Shown in pieces: positions 11,501-23,241 of a stretch of DNA of 64,000 nt. The translations under genes were made by a program, and so were the position numbers. Source of the stretch: Plasmopara viticola (taxonomy: Eukaryota; Oomycota; Peronosporomycetes; Peronosporales; Peronosporaceae); NCBI GenBank assembly GCA_001695595.3, contig MBPM02000006.1, positions 496,001 through 560,000 of the forward strand, in the 5' to 3' direction. Below the pieces are notes generated by a model. The model searched no databases. It saw nothing but the letters and a program-made list of their open reading frames with translations, and was not told the DNA's origin. The stretch's first letter is position 1. Each line of letters begins with the position of its first letter.

Positions 11501-14500
11501 AGTGCGAACTAATGCAGCTTAATGAGATATCTTACTTTAGTCCATAAAGGTAGAAGAAATACCCCGCTCACGACATATAATGATTAATGCTAAGCCCTCT
11601 ATCATACAGACTGCGCAACCTTGCAAATGGCATCAACTCTGCCTCATTTGATCTAGCGAATGGCAAGATGGCTGTTAGTGTTCGTGGGGTGTTCATTTTT
11701 GCGATGAAAAAAAGCTTTGTACCCTGGCCGAGAAACTCTTAAGAAGGCTAGTCTATGATTTGCTCGTTATTGTCAGCAAAAACTTTTGGACAAACGCAAT
11801 CGTCTGGCGTACACAACAATGTCGATGCAAAGCCATCGCTGTTTTGTTCATAAAAAATAGAAGAGCATAAATCAAATAGTTAATCCTTCGATTAAGGTCG
11901 AAGCTGCACAGCTTGAAGTAAGTAGATGTTTTACCTTCTTGTAAAGTGGATTTTGGAAAGTTCTTTTCCAGATACTGCCCACAACGACGAAGATTTGAAG
12001 AACAACATACTTTGTAGGTACATAAGGCTCTAATTGGTAGTCACTAAGGCCAAAGAAAACCCTCATGTTTCTAGCGGCTAACTCCGCACGTATAAGTTGC
12101 GCACATGTGAGTAAGAACCTGTGAGATCTTCATAAGGGTTGATATCGCAGCTCACGTTTGCGCACCTTGGCAGAGCCTATCAGTACCGAAAATTTGTCAT
12201 AAAATTTCCGAGAGTCGTTGATGTACGGCGGTTCAAGCAAGATTTTGGGGGTTACTGCTGCAACAGCTCCATAAGGTGGTATAATATGTAGACGGTGGGT
12301 AGTAGATTAGCCTTTACGTAGTAAAGCCATTTTTTAATTATTGCAGTAACACAATTGTGGGACAAAGGCGGCATATAGAAGAGTAAATTGGACACACACT
12401 TTATCTTCTAAAAGTACGATCCGCTCTTAGTCTAGCCATCTCGACGAGTCATTTCGTAAGAATATCGCTAATCGATCGATCAAATTAATTATCAAGAAAT
12501 CTTGATTTTTACCGCCAAGCACTTAAGCATCGTATAATTTAGCCAGAATCATGTAGCTTAACTCCAACCAAAATGATGAAATTACTACAAAAAGCTTATA
12601 CACCAAACGAAGTCTCGTGATGTCCATTCAGCGGTTGTGTTTATAAATTAGCGTTCAACGTGCTCTATTGAGTTATGTATTCTCATTGGCCATAGTTCAA
12701 TGCCTCCACTCCGAATGTGGTAGTAACATTGGTAAATTTGTACAACTCTTTTATTTCTATGGCCGTCGCGGAAGTCAGAGACACTACGCAAGCGTTACTG
12801 CGAGTAGTGGTGGCGGAAGAGATCAAATTGCAGCTAATACATGTCAGTGACTTTGTAGTGTGATAAACTCAATCGCTTTACCGTAGCATAAAATAGCATT
12901 ATACGGTCGCATAAGTCTAGTGATTTATGAAGGTATCGTCAGATAATTTATGGCTTTATGGTGAATGATTCAGCACATCTTTGAATTTAGCACTTTACGG
13001 TTGTATCATTAGTCTTAGCTCAATCATGGTTTTCGTTTTCGATTTGAGCACATTCCCTGTTTTGTAGCTAATTTCAAACATAATTCTTTTCTAAGTATCT
13101 CATAGTATGACCAAATTAGCCTTTATACTTAAAATATCATGTATTACATCATGGCAAGCGTTATAAATTTATGGCAGAAATAAAAGAATCAGCTCTCGAA
13201 TAGTAAGGCCGCAAGCTATCGCACCGTCGGGTGTCCGTATATATTATGTTCAAAAAAAGGTGTAACGCCAAAACAGAGCGAGACAATGATAGTGTAGAAG
13301 CGAGTCTTGTTGATTGTAGGTCTTTCGGTAATTTGATGGAGCGCGTTTTTGAGTTGTCGAATCAATAAACATCAAGAGCAAAGCAGAACAACAGATTTGC
13401 TCAGTTGAGTGTATACAAGGAAGAAATGCGGCTACATCATGTAATTGTATTCTATAAAGCAGTGCACATAAGACTGCTTCGGAAATGTCAGGGTGCAATG
13501 GCGCCTGAATTACTTTGAGGGCGACGACTCAGACCGATGAGTCTGCTTTCATGCACTTTTACATATTTATAGGGAAGATACTATCATGTTGACGAAAACA
13601 ATGTGATAGAGTAAAACGACAAACGCATTAAATACAGGTCCATCTTGATAAGATCGAAGGATAAAGAGAATCAATGTTCCTACGCAGATCATTCCAGAAA
13701 TGTCTATTTTAATATCATACAGTAGAAGTTCCATTCTTCTTTTGTATTTGACGTGCACAACGCTCAATCCCTTCTCATACGGCAAGGTAAAAAGTTGCTG
13801 CAATTTGAGTGAGAAAATGCAGACGGACCCGAGCTTCTATAATAAGAAAGAAACAAATTCTATATCGCCAAACGCGTCATCGCGCGAAAATTTCGCATAA
13901 CGAATCATTTACTTGGATAAAAATCTGATGGTCTGATGGGCCTTAACTCAAAACTCCAGTATAGGAACATGTAGTATACACACGATTGCTTCACTATTGT
14001 GAGAAAAATGCTTCACAAAAAAGATCAATCATACTCAATGGCTATGTTAAAAGGTGATAGGCAATCCTGAATAGGTCAACGATCATGCAATGCTTTTACA
14101 CTATGTTTCGCTATAAATCATTGATTTTTGCGAACGTAATGGGGTACTTAAGACATATGAGGCAATGTCAGGTAGAGCGATAGCTATAAATTGCTTAGAA
14201 ATCACTGTGAAAAGGAACATACCTGCATCATTTCTACGTACTTGATCCAGATGGAGCCCCAATGCGTAAGCGGTGTCTAGTAATTACAAAAGATTACAAA
14301 TAGAATGCCAATGAGTTGCGCAGAGCTCTTTAAGCTCCGTTACATGACCCAGTACTCCTCTGAACGACACGATTATTTGGCCGTTTAGTGTATTCGGTTG
14401 GTCTCTGCCGAAGCACACATGTACGCGTAATCATAAAGTAAAGTTGCGATTGCTGAGCTTATTGCTGCCAAATCAAAGCTGAGTATGGCCGCTTTGAGCG

Positions 14501-14658
14501 TGTCTGTATTGTACTATGTAACAATGAATTACTGATATCCTTCTCCGGAACCCGAGAATTCAAATGCCAGAATGACAATGGACCAAAGCCCGACAAACGA
14601 TTAGAAAAAAGTAAGGGTGGTCTAGAATACATGGTGGACATGCGTATAGAACTTTAGT
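8556..14658. other. Gene-poor AT-rich DNA
   Basis: A long AT-rich stretch without recognisable genes. It includes an (AT)n microsatellite near 9577-9592. Scattered frames of 60-82 codons resemble no family and have the composition of their surroundings. Confidence 0.5.
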
Positions 14659-14711
14659 CGCGACAGCTTTAGTATTAGAAGCCGTACTCTTCTAATACTA
14701 AAGCTGTCGCG
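14659..14711. repeat. Perfect 23-bp inverted repeat (hairpin)
   Basis: The arms 14659-14681 and 14689-14711 are perfect reverse complements, starting CGCGACAGCTTTAGTATTAG on the left, separated by the 7-base loop CCGTACT. The transcript from either strand would form a long stable stem. No neighbouring gene explains it as a terminator. It could be a remnant of a foldback transposon or a small-RNA precursor. Confidence 0.9.
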
Positions 14712-16924
14712 CCTTTCACTTGCCAGCAAAATTCATTTTTAAATTTGTGTTCATTCGCAACAAATCTAACGCTTTATTACGACAGCAATAAACAAGCGTT
14801 TTTACCTTTGACAGCGCACCGAGGGTGATACATGCTACGGTGAATGCAGCTTAAGAAGCTGAACTTTTACAGGAAGCTTTCAAGTGGCTAATATCAAATT
14901 GAAACTTTTACACGCCTACATGCGTTGCAGTTCGCATGGCAAAAAATATCTGCCGGGTAGTGAAGCCTATTGAAAGTTTGAATGACACGGAGTGAAACAC
15001 AACATATACTTTCCGCCCTTAAACGGATTGAGATCGGCTAACTTTACATATGTAAGTGGGTGTCGTCGTGCTCGCCTGTTCGTCTGTCTGGCGGTGTCGG
15101 GGATAATCGGTCGATTTTTTCTAGATATAAACGGCTCGAACATGGGTTGGAAACAGCGGGTCATGGTTGATCTAAAGTTGCCTTAGCTATAAAATAATAT
15201 TAGATTAATGCAACTAGGTATTTTCGCTGCTCCAGATCTACGGCTACACTGTAATGGGGTGCTGAATCTATTTTTAACAGCAGTAAAACGATAAAGTACG
15301 AATTGATGTGAGTTCGCACAGCCACGGCGGTAGAGAACACTACACGAACGGTACAGCGGCTAAATAAGACCGAAGCAGCGTGCTATATATGTAATTGTAA
15401 TAGCTTTATCAGTGAATTTCTACGGTGTAAGGAACTTAATTTGCTTTCATTGGGTATCTGACTTTGAGTTATGTAACATGAACTTAGTGTTTGCTTTAAA
15501 AGATATCAACTTATTCTTGCTAGTTGAAGTTGATACACATTCATAGCTATGTCACTGGAATATAGCGTTTTTGCCATATAAAGCCATTATTGTCTCATGG
15601 TAGTTACATCGCGGGAAGTAGTTACCACAATGCTGCTATTTTCTGTATATCTCATAAGTTCGCTTGTAGTGTATGCTTGGCATCAAAAAGGCGAAGCTTG
15701 AAGCTTACAAATGAAGCAAGACAGCAACAGTAATTTAGCAGACCCTGTAGAAAACATACAACTTCTAAATTTGCCGCCTGAGATGAACTATACATAGTTA
15801 TTTGCGTGATTTAAATATTATCATAGAGTCAAATTTGGAAGGTTCTATTGCGCAGTATACGAACGGCTCGCACGCATATGAGTGGTGCTATTTTAAAAAA
15901 TATTCGCAGACGTTATCAAGGTAGTGATGGGCTCGACTTACGTTCAGCTAACTGATCGATGCGGAAGTGCCTGCCAAGTTGACGCAAAATTAAATGGAAA
16001 GTGTACTGAACTGATACACATGAATCATCTCGAACGGTGCAAGGTACCTTGCGTGTTGCTTATAATGGATAATGAAGCTCCATTTGCAAGTGCTGCTTGG
16101 ACACCCACACACAAATATTTATACTAGCACTATTAAAAAATAGCCACGAATTGTGTATATCTCAGAAATTTTACTTTAGAAACATATATTATGGCAATGA
16201 TCCACCACGCTTGATCGTATCTCGTATTTAAATGTAGTCAAACCAAGCACTCGATGTCCGCCGTGAGCATGGAAGCATTTCGATGGATGGATTGATTACA
16301 AATATGAAAGATGGCTTGGCCCACTCGAGGCCCCCTACTGCAGCATTCATTGAAAGTGCCAATAAATGTAGCCAAATTACGCAGCGCATATAGCGGGACA
16401 TCAAGTGCTCAATGTAAATAAAATATGCACTATGGGTGTCAATGCGGTGGGCATGGATGACTACTCCTTAACATGATACATATGTGATTAGCTGACCATT
16501 GGAAGAAGGATAGGCCGATACTTAAGAGAATTGAACTCTATATCGGAATGATCTCGGAATTTTTGATCGCTCAATACGATTAATGTTCTAAATGGCATAG
16601 GTGAGCATCAAATCTCAATGAATATCAGACACCGTCAAACAACGCGACTTTGAATTTCGCAAACAAATTCGCTATGTTGTTCGTCCCACAAATCATGAGA
16701 AAACATGTGGCAATAACACTTCTTATTGTTGATTGCGACGTGGACCGGCATCAATCTTACTGCTATCCTTAATACTAGTTTTAGTAATTTTGTTCGTTAA
16801 GATACAGTGCAGTGAAACCTCTTTCTATCAATCATGCTTTTTGCACTAGACATTTCTGAAAACCAAGGCACGATTTACGTCAAAAAGTTAGGTTAGAAGT
16901 TTAGAAGTTGGTAATCTCATAAAA
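14712..16924. other. Gene-poor AT-rich DNA
   Basis: No supported gene. Short open frames (for example 15924-16127, plus strand) have no recognisable motif. Confidence 0.5.
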
Positions 16925-17080
16925 TGTCCCTGCCTTTGTGCACACCGCCCGTCGTACCTACCCATTTAATGGCTCGGTGAAATTTGGGATCGTTATTCAA
17001 TGCAAGCGAATTGATGGGAGCTTCAATAAACCTCGTCATTTAAAGGAAGTTCAAAACATAACAAGGCTATTGTTGGATCA
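16925..17080 (+). pseudogene. Decayed 3' end of an 18S rRNA gene
   Basis: The sequence follows the universal 3' end of small-subunit rRNA in order: TGTCCCTGCCTTTGTGCACACCG-like text, then CCGCCCGTCG, a degenerate form of the following helix with GGCTCGGTGAAATTTGGGA, then TTTAAAGGAAG, TAACAAGG and finally TTGGATCA at the terminus. It has many substitutions compared with what I know of eukaryotic 18S rRNA, and I see no further 18S sequence upstream or ITS/5.8S downstream. It is therefore a fragment and not a functional rDNA unit. Confidence 0.75.
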
Positions 17081-18074
17081 AAATTGAAACTATCGAAGTC
17101 CTTTCGAACCAGCATGTATCGTATGGAAGTGTGCCAACCTTAAATCACATAAGCACGAAGTCACGACGTCGCCAAAGACGAGTTCAGTAAACCCAGGTGG
17201 AGCGAGTTGCACCAGTAATTTGCAACAGTAATTGACACGGTCTGAGACCCAACAGGGGGTTGCTCGGCTAGACATGTATCAGATTAATTTCTTACATCTT
17301 TGTCAAGCTACAAGTATTATGACAGCGTCTTGCGCTGCACAAGGCATCCCGATCATCTTTCGTATCGAGCTTTAGCTTTCAATCATTCAACTTCAGTCAA
17401 AAATGTCAGCTTCTAGTGACTTTTTGCATTATACGAGATAATTGGCGGTAGTTGCCGTTTGGCTGTCGGACATATTCCAGTACATTTATTTTATAGCTAT
17501 TGGCTGCTGGTGAGTAAGCTTTTCATTCTGGTGCAAGACGTGTCAGTGTTGAGGTCTTTCTGTGTCCACCTGCGGCTTTAGGCCTAACCTAGCCGCTGTG
17601 TTGCTATACTTGCGTAGGCTCTATCGATACCTTGCAATTATTATTATCTTATCATGTGAACTGAAAAAATCATAGGTAGAGATTATATACTTGATATATA
17701 GCTCTACTACATCGAAGCAAAGCGAAAAAAGGTCCGACAGCTTCCAGATTGTTGACTATAGTTAGTACATGACTGGTAAGGTCCACTGTGTGAGAAATAT
17801 ATCTGGATAAAACAAAGGAGAGTGCAGAGAACAATATTATCCTTCAAGTTATATGATGTAAATGCTTCTTGTATGTATTGATACAACCACAACTTAAATC
17901 TTCTATCGGCTGCTGGTGGCCTGGACAACAGGCCTGGACACGGCAAGCCTTACCAGTCTCAAAACGTTCGAAGGACTTTTACCTACAATGTGGCAGGCAT
18001 AGCTGCAGCACAATGTCTCCATTTATAATATGTATGCCAATATAATATAATAGTACTATTGCGATACTATTCCA
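17081..18074. other. Intergenic, upstream of RRP8
   Basis: AT-rich sequence between the 18S fragment and the RRP8 start codon. No gene or clear repeat is visible. The last 70 bases are strongly AT-rich and probably include the 5' untranslated region. Confidence 0.45.
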
Positions 18075-19029
18075 ATGGGCAAAAAAGGTCGACAGGGTGT
18101 TGCCAAGGGCAAGCCAGCCTCAGTTGGTGGAAGCAAGAAGGCTGCTCGAATGCGCGGTATTCAGCAAGTTGTCACCGTGCAAAAAGTTGGCAAGGGCACG
18201 ATCAATAGCAAAGCGAAAACTTTATCACCCGCCGGGCGATTAGCTGAGATGCGTCGTAAAATCGATGGCGGTAAGTTCCGCATGCTAAACGAGCAGCTGT
18301 ACACGACCACGGGAAGTGATGCCTTCTCAACGTTTCAGCAAGATCCAAAACTGTTTGATGTGTATCACCAAGGCTTTCGTGAGATGGCAAACAAGTGGCC
18401 GACAAATCCGCTCGACACCTTTATCGATTACATCAAGTACGCAGTCGAATTTTTCCTAATTTTTTGAATTTCCAGCGTCATATATTACTATTTTACAATT
18501 TGAAGGAGTCACCCAAAAGCTGTCGTTGCTGATTTTGGCTGTGGGGATGCGAGACTGGCCGAAAGCGTATCGAACAAGGTGCACTCGTTTGACCTGGTGT
18601 CTAGAAAACCAGCTGTCACAGCGTGTAATATTGCTGATGTAAGTGCACATACAATTGAGAATCATCATGTCGTGACTGATGCTTTTTAAATTATGATTGC
18701 AGGTTCCATTAGAAGAAAATAGTATTGATATTGCCGTATATTGCTTAGCGCTCATGGGAACGAATGTTCGCGAATATGTGCGTGAAGGGTACCGTGTGTT
18801 GCGACCTGGAGGTGTGCTGAAGGTTGCCGAAGTGAAAAGCCGATTTGAAAGCGAGGCATTGGGAGGGATTGGCATGTTTGTCCAGGCCCTGCGGAAAATG
18901 GGCTTTGATTGCAAGCACAAGGACGAACGCAACAAGATGTTCGTGATGTTTGAATTTGTCAAATCGTCGCGCAAACCGCAGAACGTGGGGCCGATCGAAT
19001 TTAAGGCGTGCGAGTACAAGCGAAGATAA
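18075..19029 (+). CDS. RRP8: Ribosomal RNA-processing protein 8 (rRNA base methyltransferase)
   Basis: Nucleolar SAM-dependent methyltransferase of the RRP8 family, which methylates adenine N1 in large-subunit rRNA. Three exons are inferred: 18075-18436, 18506-18638 and 18703-19029, giving 273 residues. Intron 1 (69 bp) has donor GTACGC and acceptor TTTGAAG; intron 2 (64 bp) has GTAAGT and TTGCAG. Diagnostic stretches are the entry region [10 protein letters not shown], the SAM-binding [34 protein letters not shown], then [30 protein letters not shown] and the C-terminal FVMFEFVK. The basic, lysine-rich N-terminus fits nucleolar targeting. Without intron 1 the frame meets a stop at 18465-18467. 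Confidence 0.9.
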
Positions 19030-19269
19030 TTGAGGATAATCTTTTCCAATTCATCTCTGCATATACCACTGTAAAAGTAGTATTACTATTTGAGATTATT
19101 AACTGGGTAATATGCAACTAGATGTAAAGTCGCCACGTTTAAAGCAATCACAGAACACGGCCAACATAACCGTGAAAAGTAGCAGCGCAATATAAATCTG
19201 TATTTTGCCTTGCATAACGGTACCTTAAGTATCGTTTAAGATAACATAAAGTAATGGACGACTGCTAGA

Positions 19270-20810
19270 TTAAGTCTCAAGCGATCCATACGTGTGTCCC
19301 GCCGGATCAATACGTCGCTGCGATTCAGCGTCAGTCAATGGTTGGTATTCAGTCATAAATTCGCGTCTCACACGATTGCGGTCATTAGCGTTAGGCGTCC
19401 GACGTACAATCTCTGCCGCTTTCATGGCGTTGCGTGTGATCAAAGGTGAGCGTGAAAAGGCGGACGTGGTAAGTGCTTCAGGAGTACGAATCAAAGCCGT
19501 CGCTTCATCCAGCGGTTCCAAGTAGACAAAACCAGGTAGACGCAGAGTACCATTGTACACTGCGGTACCGAGCAATAATGTCAACATTCCCACGAATTGC
19601 AACCAACTCCAAATTGTCCACCGTTCGCCAAAGTTACCTTGCGTAAAGACGTAAAACAGCATTAAATCGGCTGCCCAGACGGTAATTGGACGGAAATTGT
19701 CCAAAATCGCATGCCAAATCGAATCAAGCAAATACGTGACCGATACGGCAAAGACGTTGTATCCAAGAATCACCAGCAAGTAGACGAGGACAATGATTTG
19801 TGCCAATCCACTGTTCATCAGCATCTCATACGCATCGTCAATCCTCTCATTCGAACCAAAATCGTTGCCCGGGATGAAGTAGGCAATGGGGTACACAACA
19901 AACGACGTAAGCAGTAAGCCCCATACGCCTTCCATACCCACAACCACTAAAGGAGGTGCACTATCAACTTCATCCATCAGTTTTTCTTCGTAAACGTACT
20001 GAATGGCCTGGATGGCACAACTCAAGACAACCATTAGCACCCCAAAGGCTGGATGCTGATCAGTCGAGTTGTTTTCTTGATTGCCCGAGTCTGCGAGACT
20101 CGTAGCACCGACCATCAATGCTGCCAGCATATTAAGACCAATGCCGATCCACATGTAACTACGGAGTCGATCTTTAAGCACGAAGACTTTGAGTAATGCC
20201 ACAAAGACAATGACGGTGCACTTCATAAGCTGAAACACGCTCACTGTAACGTAGAGAAGACCAAGATTGGCCACGAAGGTTGCAATCAGGTCAAACGCTG
20301 CAGGAAATGCTAGCAAGAAATACAATTTGCGCGGAATCCGGTAACGGTATTTCACTGAAAATGAATGGACAAAAGGAGGGGGCATTAGATCCCAATACTT
20401 TCGTCATAACATATCCATGTAGCCACGTACTGCCGTTGCGGTTATTGCAACGCCACTGCTTCTCCACGTGGTAATGATACGCCCAGTGAATGGGGAGCGC
20501 AAAGACCATAGCGAGGAACATGAGCCACGTCTGGAAGATAGGCTTCTCAAACTTTTTCATCTCTCCATCGAGACCGATCGAATCGACACCGTACAAGATC
20601 TGTATGCAATTCAAGCGTCAATTCTTACGTCAAAAGAAGCATGGTCTAACACCTGGACGAACCTTGCCGGTTCTACAGTTGCATCCAAAACACAATAAAA
20701 ATTAGCACGTCAAGTGGACACGAGAATGCTGCAGCAACTTACAGAGTTGTGCCCGTGCCGGTGACGAGGCCCATGCCAAAGACCAGCGCCTTTTGCGAGC
20801 CGCATGACAT
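19270..20810 (-). CDS. SLC35F6-like multi-spanning transporter
   Basis: Membrane transporter of the drug/metabolite (nucleotide-sugar transporter-like) superfamily, closest in feel to SLC35F6; its substrate is unknown. Inferred exons (minus strand): 20743-20810, 20663-20672, 20431-20599 and 19270-20354, giving 443 residues. The second exon would be only 10 nt, but it restores frame and yields a plausible LVTGTGTTLTGK-ILYG junction. The N-terminus has the family's LVTG...TL...K pattern followed by FEKPIFQTWLMFLAM. About ten hydrophobic segments follow. The C-terminal tail is hydrophilic and has a YQPL motif that fits a YxxPhi endosome/lysosome sorting signal. Introns use GTAAGT, GTTCGT and GTACGT donors. 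Confidence 0.8.
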
Positions 20811-21027
20811 GGTTGCGCGAACTTTTGACTGTGAGGCCAAAGTCGAATCTATAAAAAGATATCTATGGTTTCGTCAATTTAGACCAATCGACATGCTATC
20901 CTCAAGCACTATTCGATACGGATTGGTTGAAATAGAAGCATAACACAAAGCAGGCGGGAAACGGAAATGAGTCATCGAGCACAAGGATGGACTTGAGTTC
21001 AGTATTGCAATAATGCAAGTTGAACTT

Positions 21028-23085
21028 TCACTTCGTATCGGGCTCAGTGGGATCTACGATCGGCTCGATATGATTACGCAACATTGCCGCATAAATTTGC
21101 CCCGAGGAATCGCCCGTAAGCTTTTGCCATAATTCTTGTATGGCTTTTTTTGAAAAAGTGGAGCTTTTCTCAAATTCGCTCTCATCTTGACTCGGTCGTG
21201 GCTGGGCGAATTCTTTAGTCGTACTCAGGCGTTGATTTTGCGCTTGGTTCTGGAGAGTAGCCACAAACTTTTTTCGTTCTACTTCGTACTTATACCGAGC
21301 CAGTAACACTGTTTCTCGAGTGACGGCACACTGTTTGTACATTGCATTCTCGAGCGCTGTTATTCGCTCATTAGTAGCTGCGTCAATGACGACACTGAGT
21401 TCTGATTCACTGGATAATGGAGAAAGCGTGTCCTTGAGTGCCCTTTCAGTGTTGGTAGCCTCGACTGATGACTTTAACGCTCGCTTCGATGGCAATTTCT
21501 TTGTCGATCGAGATGCAATCCTCGAATTTGAACAAGACTTTGTACTGGTCGACAAATTGCTGTCAGTCTTTGACGCCACGCTGGACCAGTCGAGCTTTTC
21601 AAACACCACCTTGTACGGTTTTCGCTTTAGAAATGTCTTAGAACATACTTGTGAAGACGCGACTGTCGATTCAACTTGTTTTTCTTTTGGTGGTAAACTC
21701 TGGACTGGGCAAGATTTTGGTCGCTGTTTTTTCGATAAAATGCCATTCATTCGACTTGGTTCGACCACTGGTCCGGCTCTAGGAATGTTAACCGATTTAC
21801 TGGCATCGGGTGATGTGACAGAACATGGCGAGGGCGGGGGAGAGAGGACTTCTGCGCGAGATATTCGACTTGCTAATACATCGCTCGGTGATTGAACGCG
21901 AGCTTTAAGTTTTTCAGACATTCCTTGGCCTTGCTCCGTTTCCGTTTTCTGAATACTTTTACTTTTAGACTTAGTCAAGCTGGGTACTTTCTTACCTCGT
22001 CGAACCATCAAGTTATCTCGCTTTTGAGACTCATGTTCCGGATTTGGGACCTTTACATACGGAACCATCGTGACGTTGTCCGCACTTGCTTGTCGCATTC
22101 GGTAACAAACACGTACACGAAGCTCACAACGAGCTGATTGACCCGGACAGGCTTTTTCCAGCGGAAACCATCGGCAGAATGCATACTCCGTTGCCAACGA
22201 TGTCTCAAGCAAGAACAGTGGAATTTCAACAACGCCCAGAGTATTTGGAAGATTTTCACTAGTAGTTCCATAACGTTTTACAATAACCCTTGCGCTCAAT
22301 TCTTCAATCACACTTTGAGGCGATGTGAGGCCATGTCTTATACCATTCAAAGGGTCCATGGAAAACCTTAAAGAGCAGACTTGCAGTGGGATTTCATTAT
22401 CACTTTCTTGTGAAGTCGAAACCACTTGCCTTGTCGGTGTACTGCAAGCAATCATAACACTTTGTCGCTTCAGTTGAAGCTCCGTCATGATACACGTTTT
22501 ATCATTGGCAGTGAATAGGGTCGATCCCAACATAAGATCTCGTATAGCAACTAGTTCGACCAATAATTCATAAGGAGGAAGCGTAGTCGAAGATAGCGGG
22601 TCTGACCCAACAGCTTCTGAAATTGTAGTGATTTTAGTCGACACTTCCAAAGGTGCAACAGATTTATTTTCCTTTGCCATTAAAATAAGCTCCGAGCTCG
22701 AAGGGAGCTCTTTTCCGCCTTCGATCGATTTATCTTGTGTCAACACATGACGTCTGCAACGACGAGCGAAGCTTTGAATCACGCGTGCTTTCTGGTGTTG
22801 TTGTGCGTGATTTGTCTTTTGATGAACAATTGATTGTTTTTGCACACTAACAAACCTTTCAGAATTGTTGAGCTCACCAACCTGCTGACTCGTCATTGCT
22901 TTGCGATTGCCACTCTCTTCCGTAGTGCCTATGGTCAACATAAAGTGCCGTAAATGCACTCGTAGCAGTTTTTGCCGTGTAGCATGCGGTTTAGTGGCAT
23001 GTCGGGTTGCAAACTCTTTTCGCTCTCTCGCTTTAAAAGCTTCGTATGTCTCGCGAGGTACGTTCTTGGTCGCGAACTCTTTCAT
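21028..23085 (-). CDS. IQ-motif protein with C2-like region, function unknown
   Basis: Single-exon gene of 685 residues, starting at the ATG at 23085; the frame opens slightly earlier without a usable ATG. An IQ-type calmodulin-binding motif (RVIQSFARRCRRHV) lies near residues 103-116. A region of about 170-310 (from YELLVELVAIRDLM through VIVKRYG and VVEIPLFLLE to FCRWFPLEK and LRVRVCYRM) has the strand spacing of a C2 domain. The middle is long, Ser/Lys/Arg-rich and probably disordered. The C-terminus (ITALENAMYKQCAVTRETVL... to NQAQNQ) looks coiled-coil. This suggests a calcium/calmodulin-linked scaffold, but I cannot name a family. A LINE derivative begins about 145 bp upstream of the ATG. 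Confidence 0.65.
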   Translation of the reverse strand: MKEFATKNVPRETYEAFKARERKEFATRHATKPHATRQKLLRVHLRHFMLTIGTTEESGNRKAMTSQQVGELNNSERFVSVQKQSIVHQKTNHAQQHQKARVIQSFARRCRRHVLTQDKSIEGGKELPSSSELILMAKENKSVAPLEVSTKITTISEAVGSDPLSSTTLPPYELLVELVAIRDLMLGSTLFTANDKTCIMTELQLKRQSVMIACSTPTRQVVSTSQESDNEIPLQVCSLRFSMDPLNGIRHGLTSPQSVIEELSARVIVKRYGTTSENLPNTLGVVEIPLFLLETSLATEYAFCRWFPLEKACPGQSARCELRVRVCYRMRQASADNVTMVPYVKVPNPEHESQKRDNLMVRRGKKVPSLTKSKSKSIQKTETEQGQGMSEKLKARVQSPSDVLASRISRAEVLSPPPSPCSVTSPDASKSVNIPRAGPVVEPSRMNGILSKKQRPKSCPVQSLPPKEKQVESTVASSQVCSKTFLKRKPYKVVFEKLDWSSVASKTDSNLSTSTKSCSNSRIASRSTKKLPSKRALKSSVEATNTERALKDTLSPLSSESELSVVIDAATNERITALENAMYKQCAVTRETVLLARYKYEVERKKFVATLQNQAQNQRLSTTKEFAQPRPSQDESEFEKSSTFSKKAIQELWQKLTGDSSGQIYAAMLRNHIEPIVDPTEPDTK

Positions 23086-23241
23086 GCTCACGACCTTTCA
23101 CGGAACATGGCTACATTGTGTGTAGCCAGACATGCAGCTTCCATGGTAATAAATATCTGCCACATACAAAAATAACACTCACATACTAGCATTGATAGGA
23201 CATTCTACCAGCCATTTCGTAGTATTGATATTTTGCTCCTA

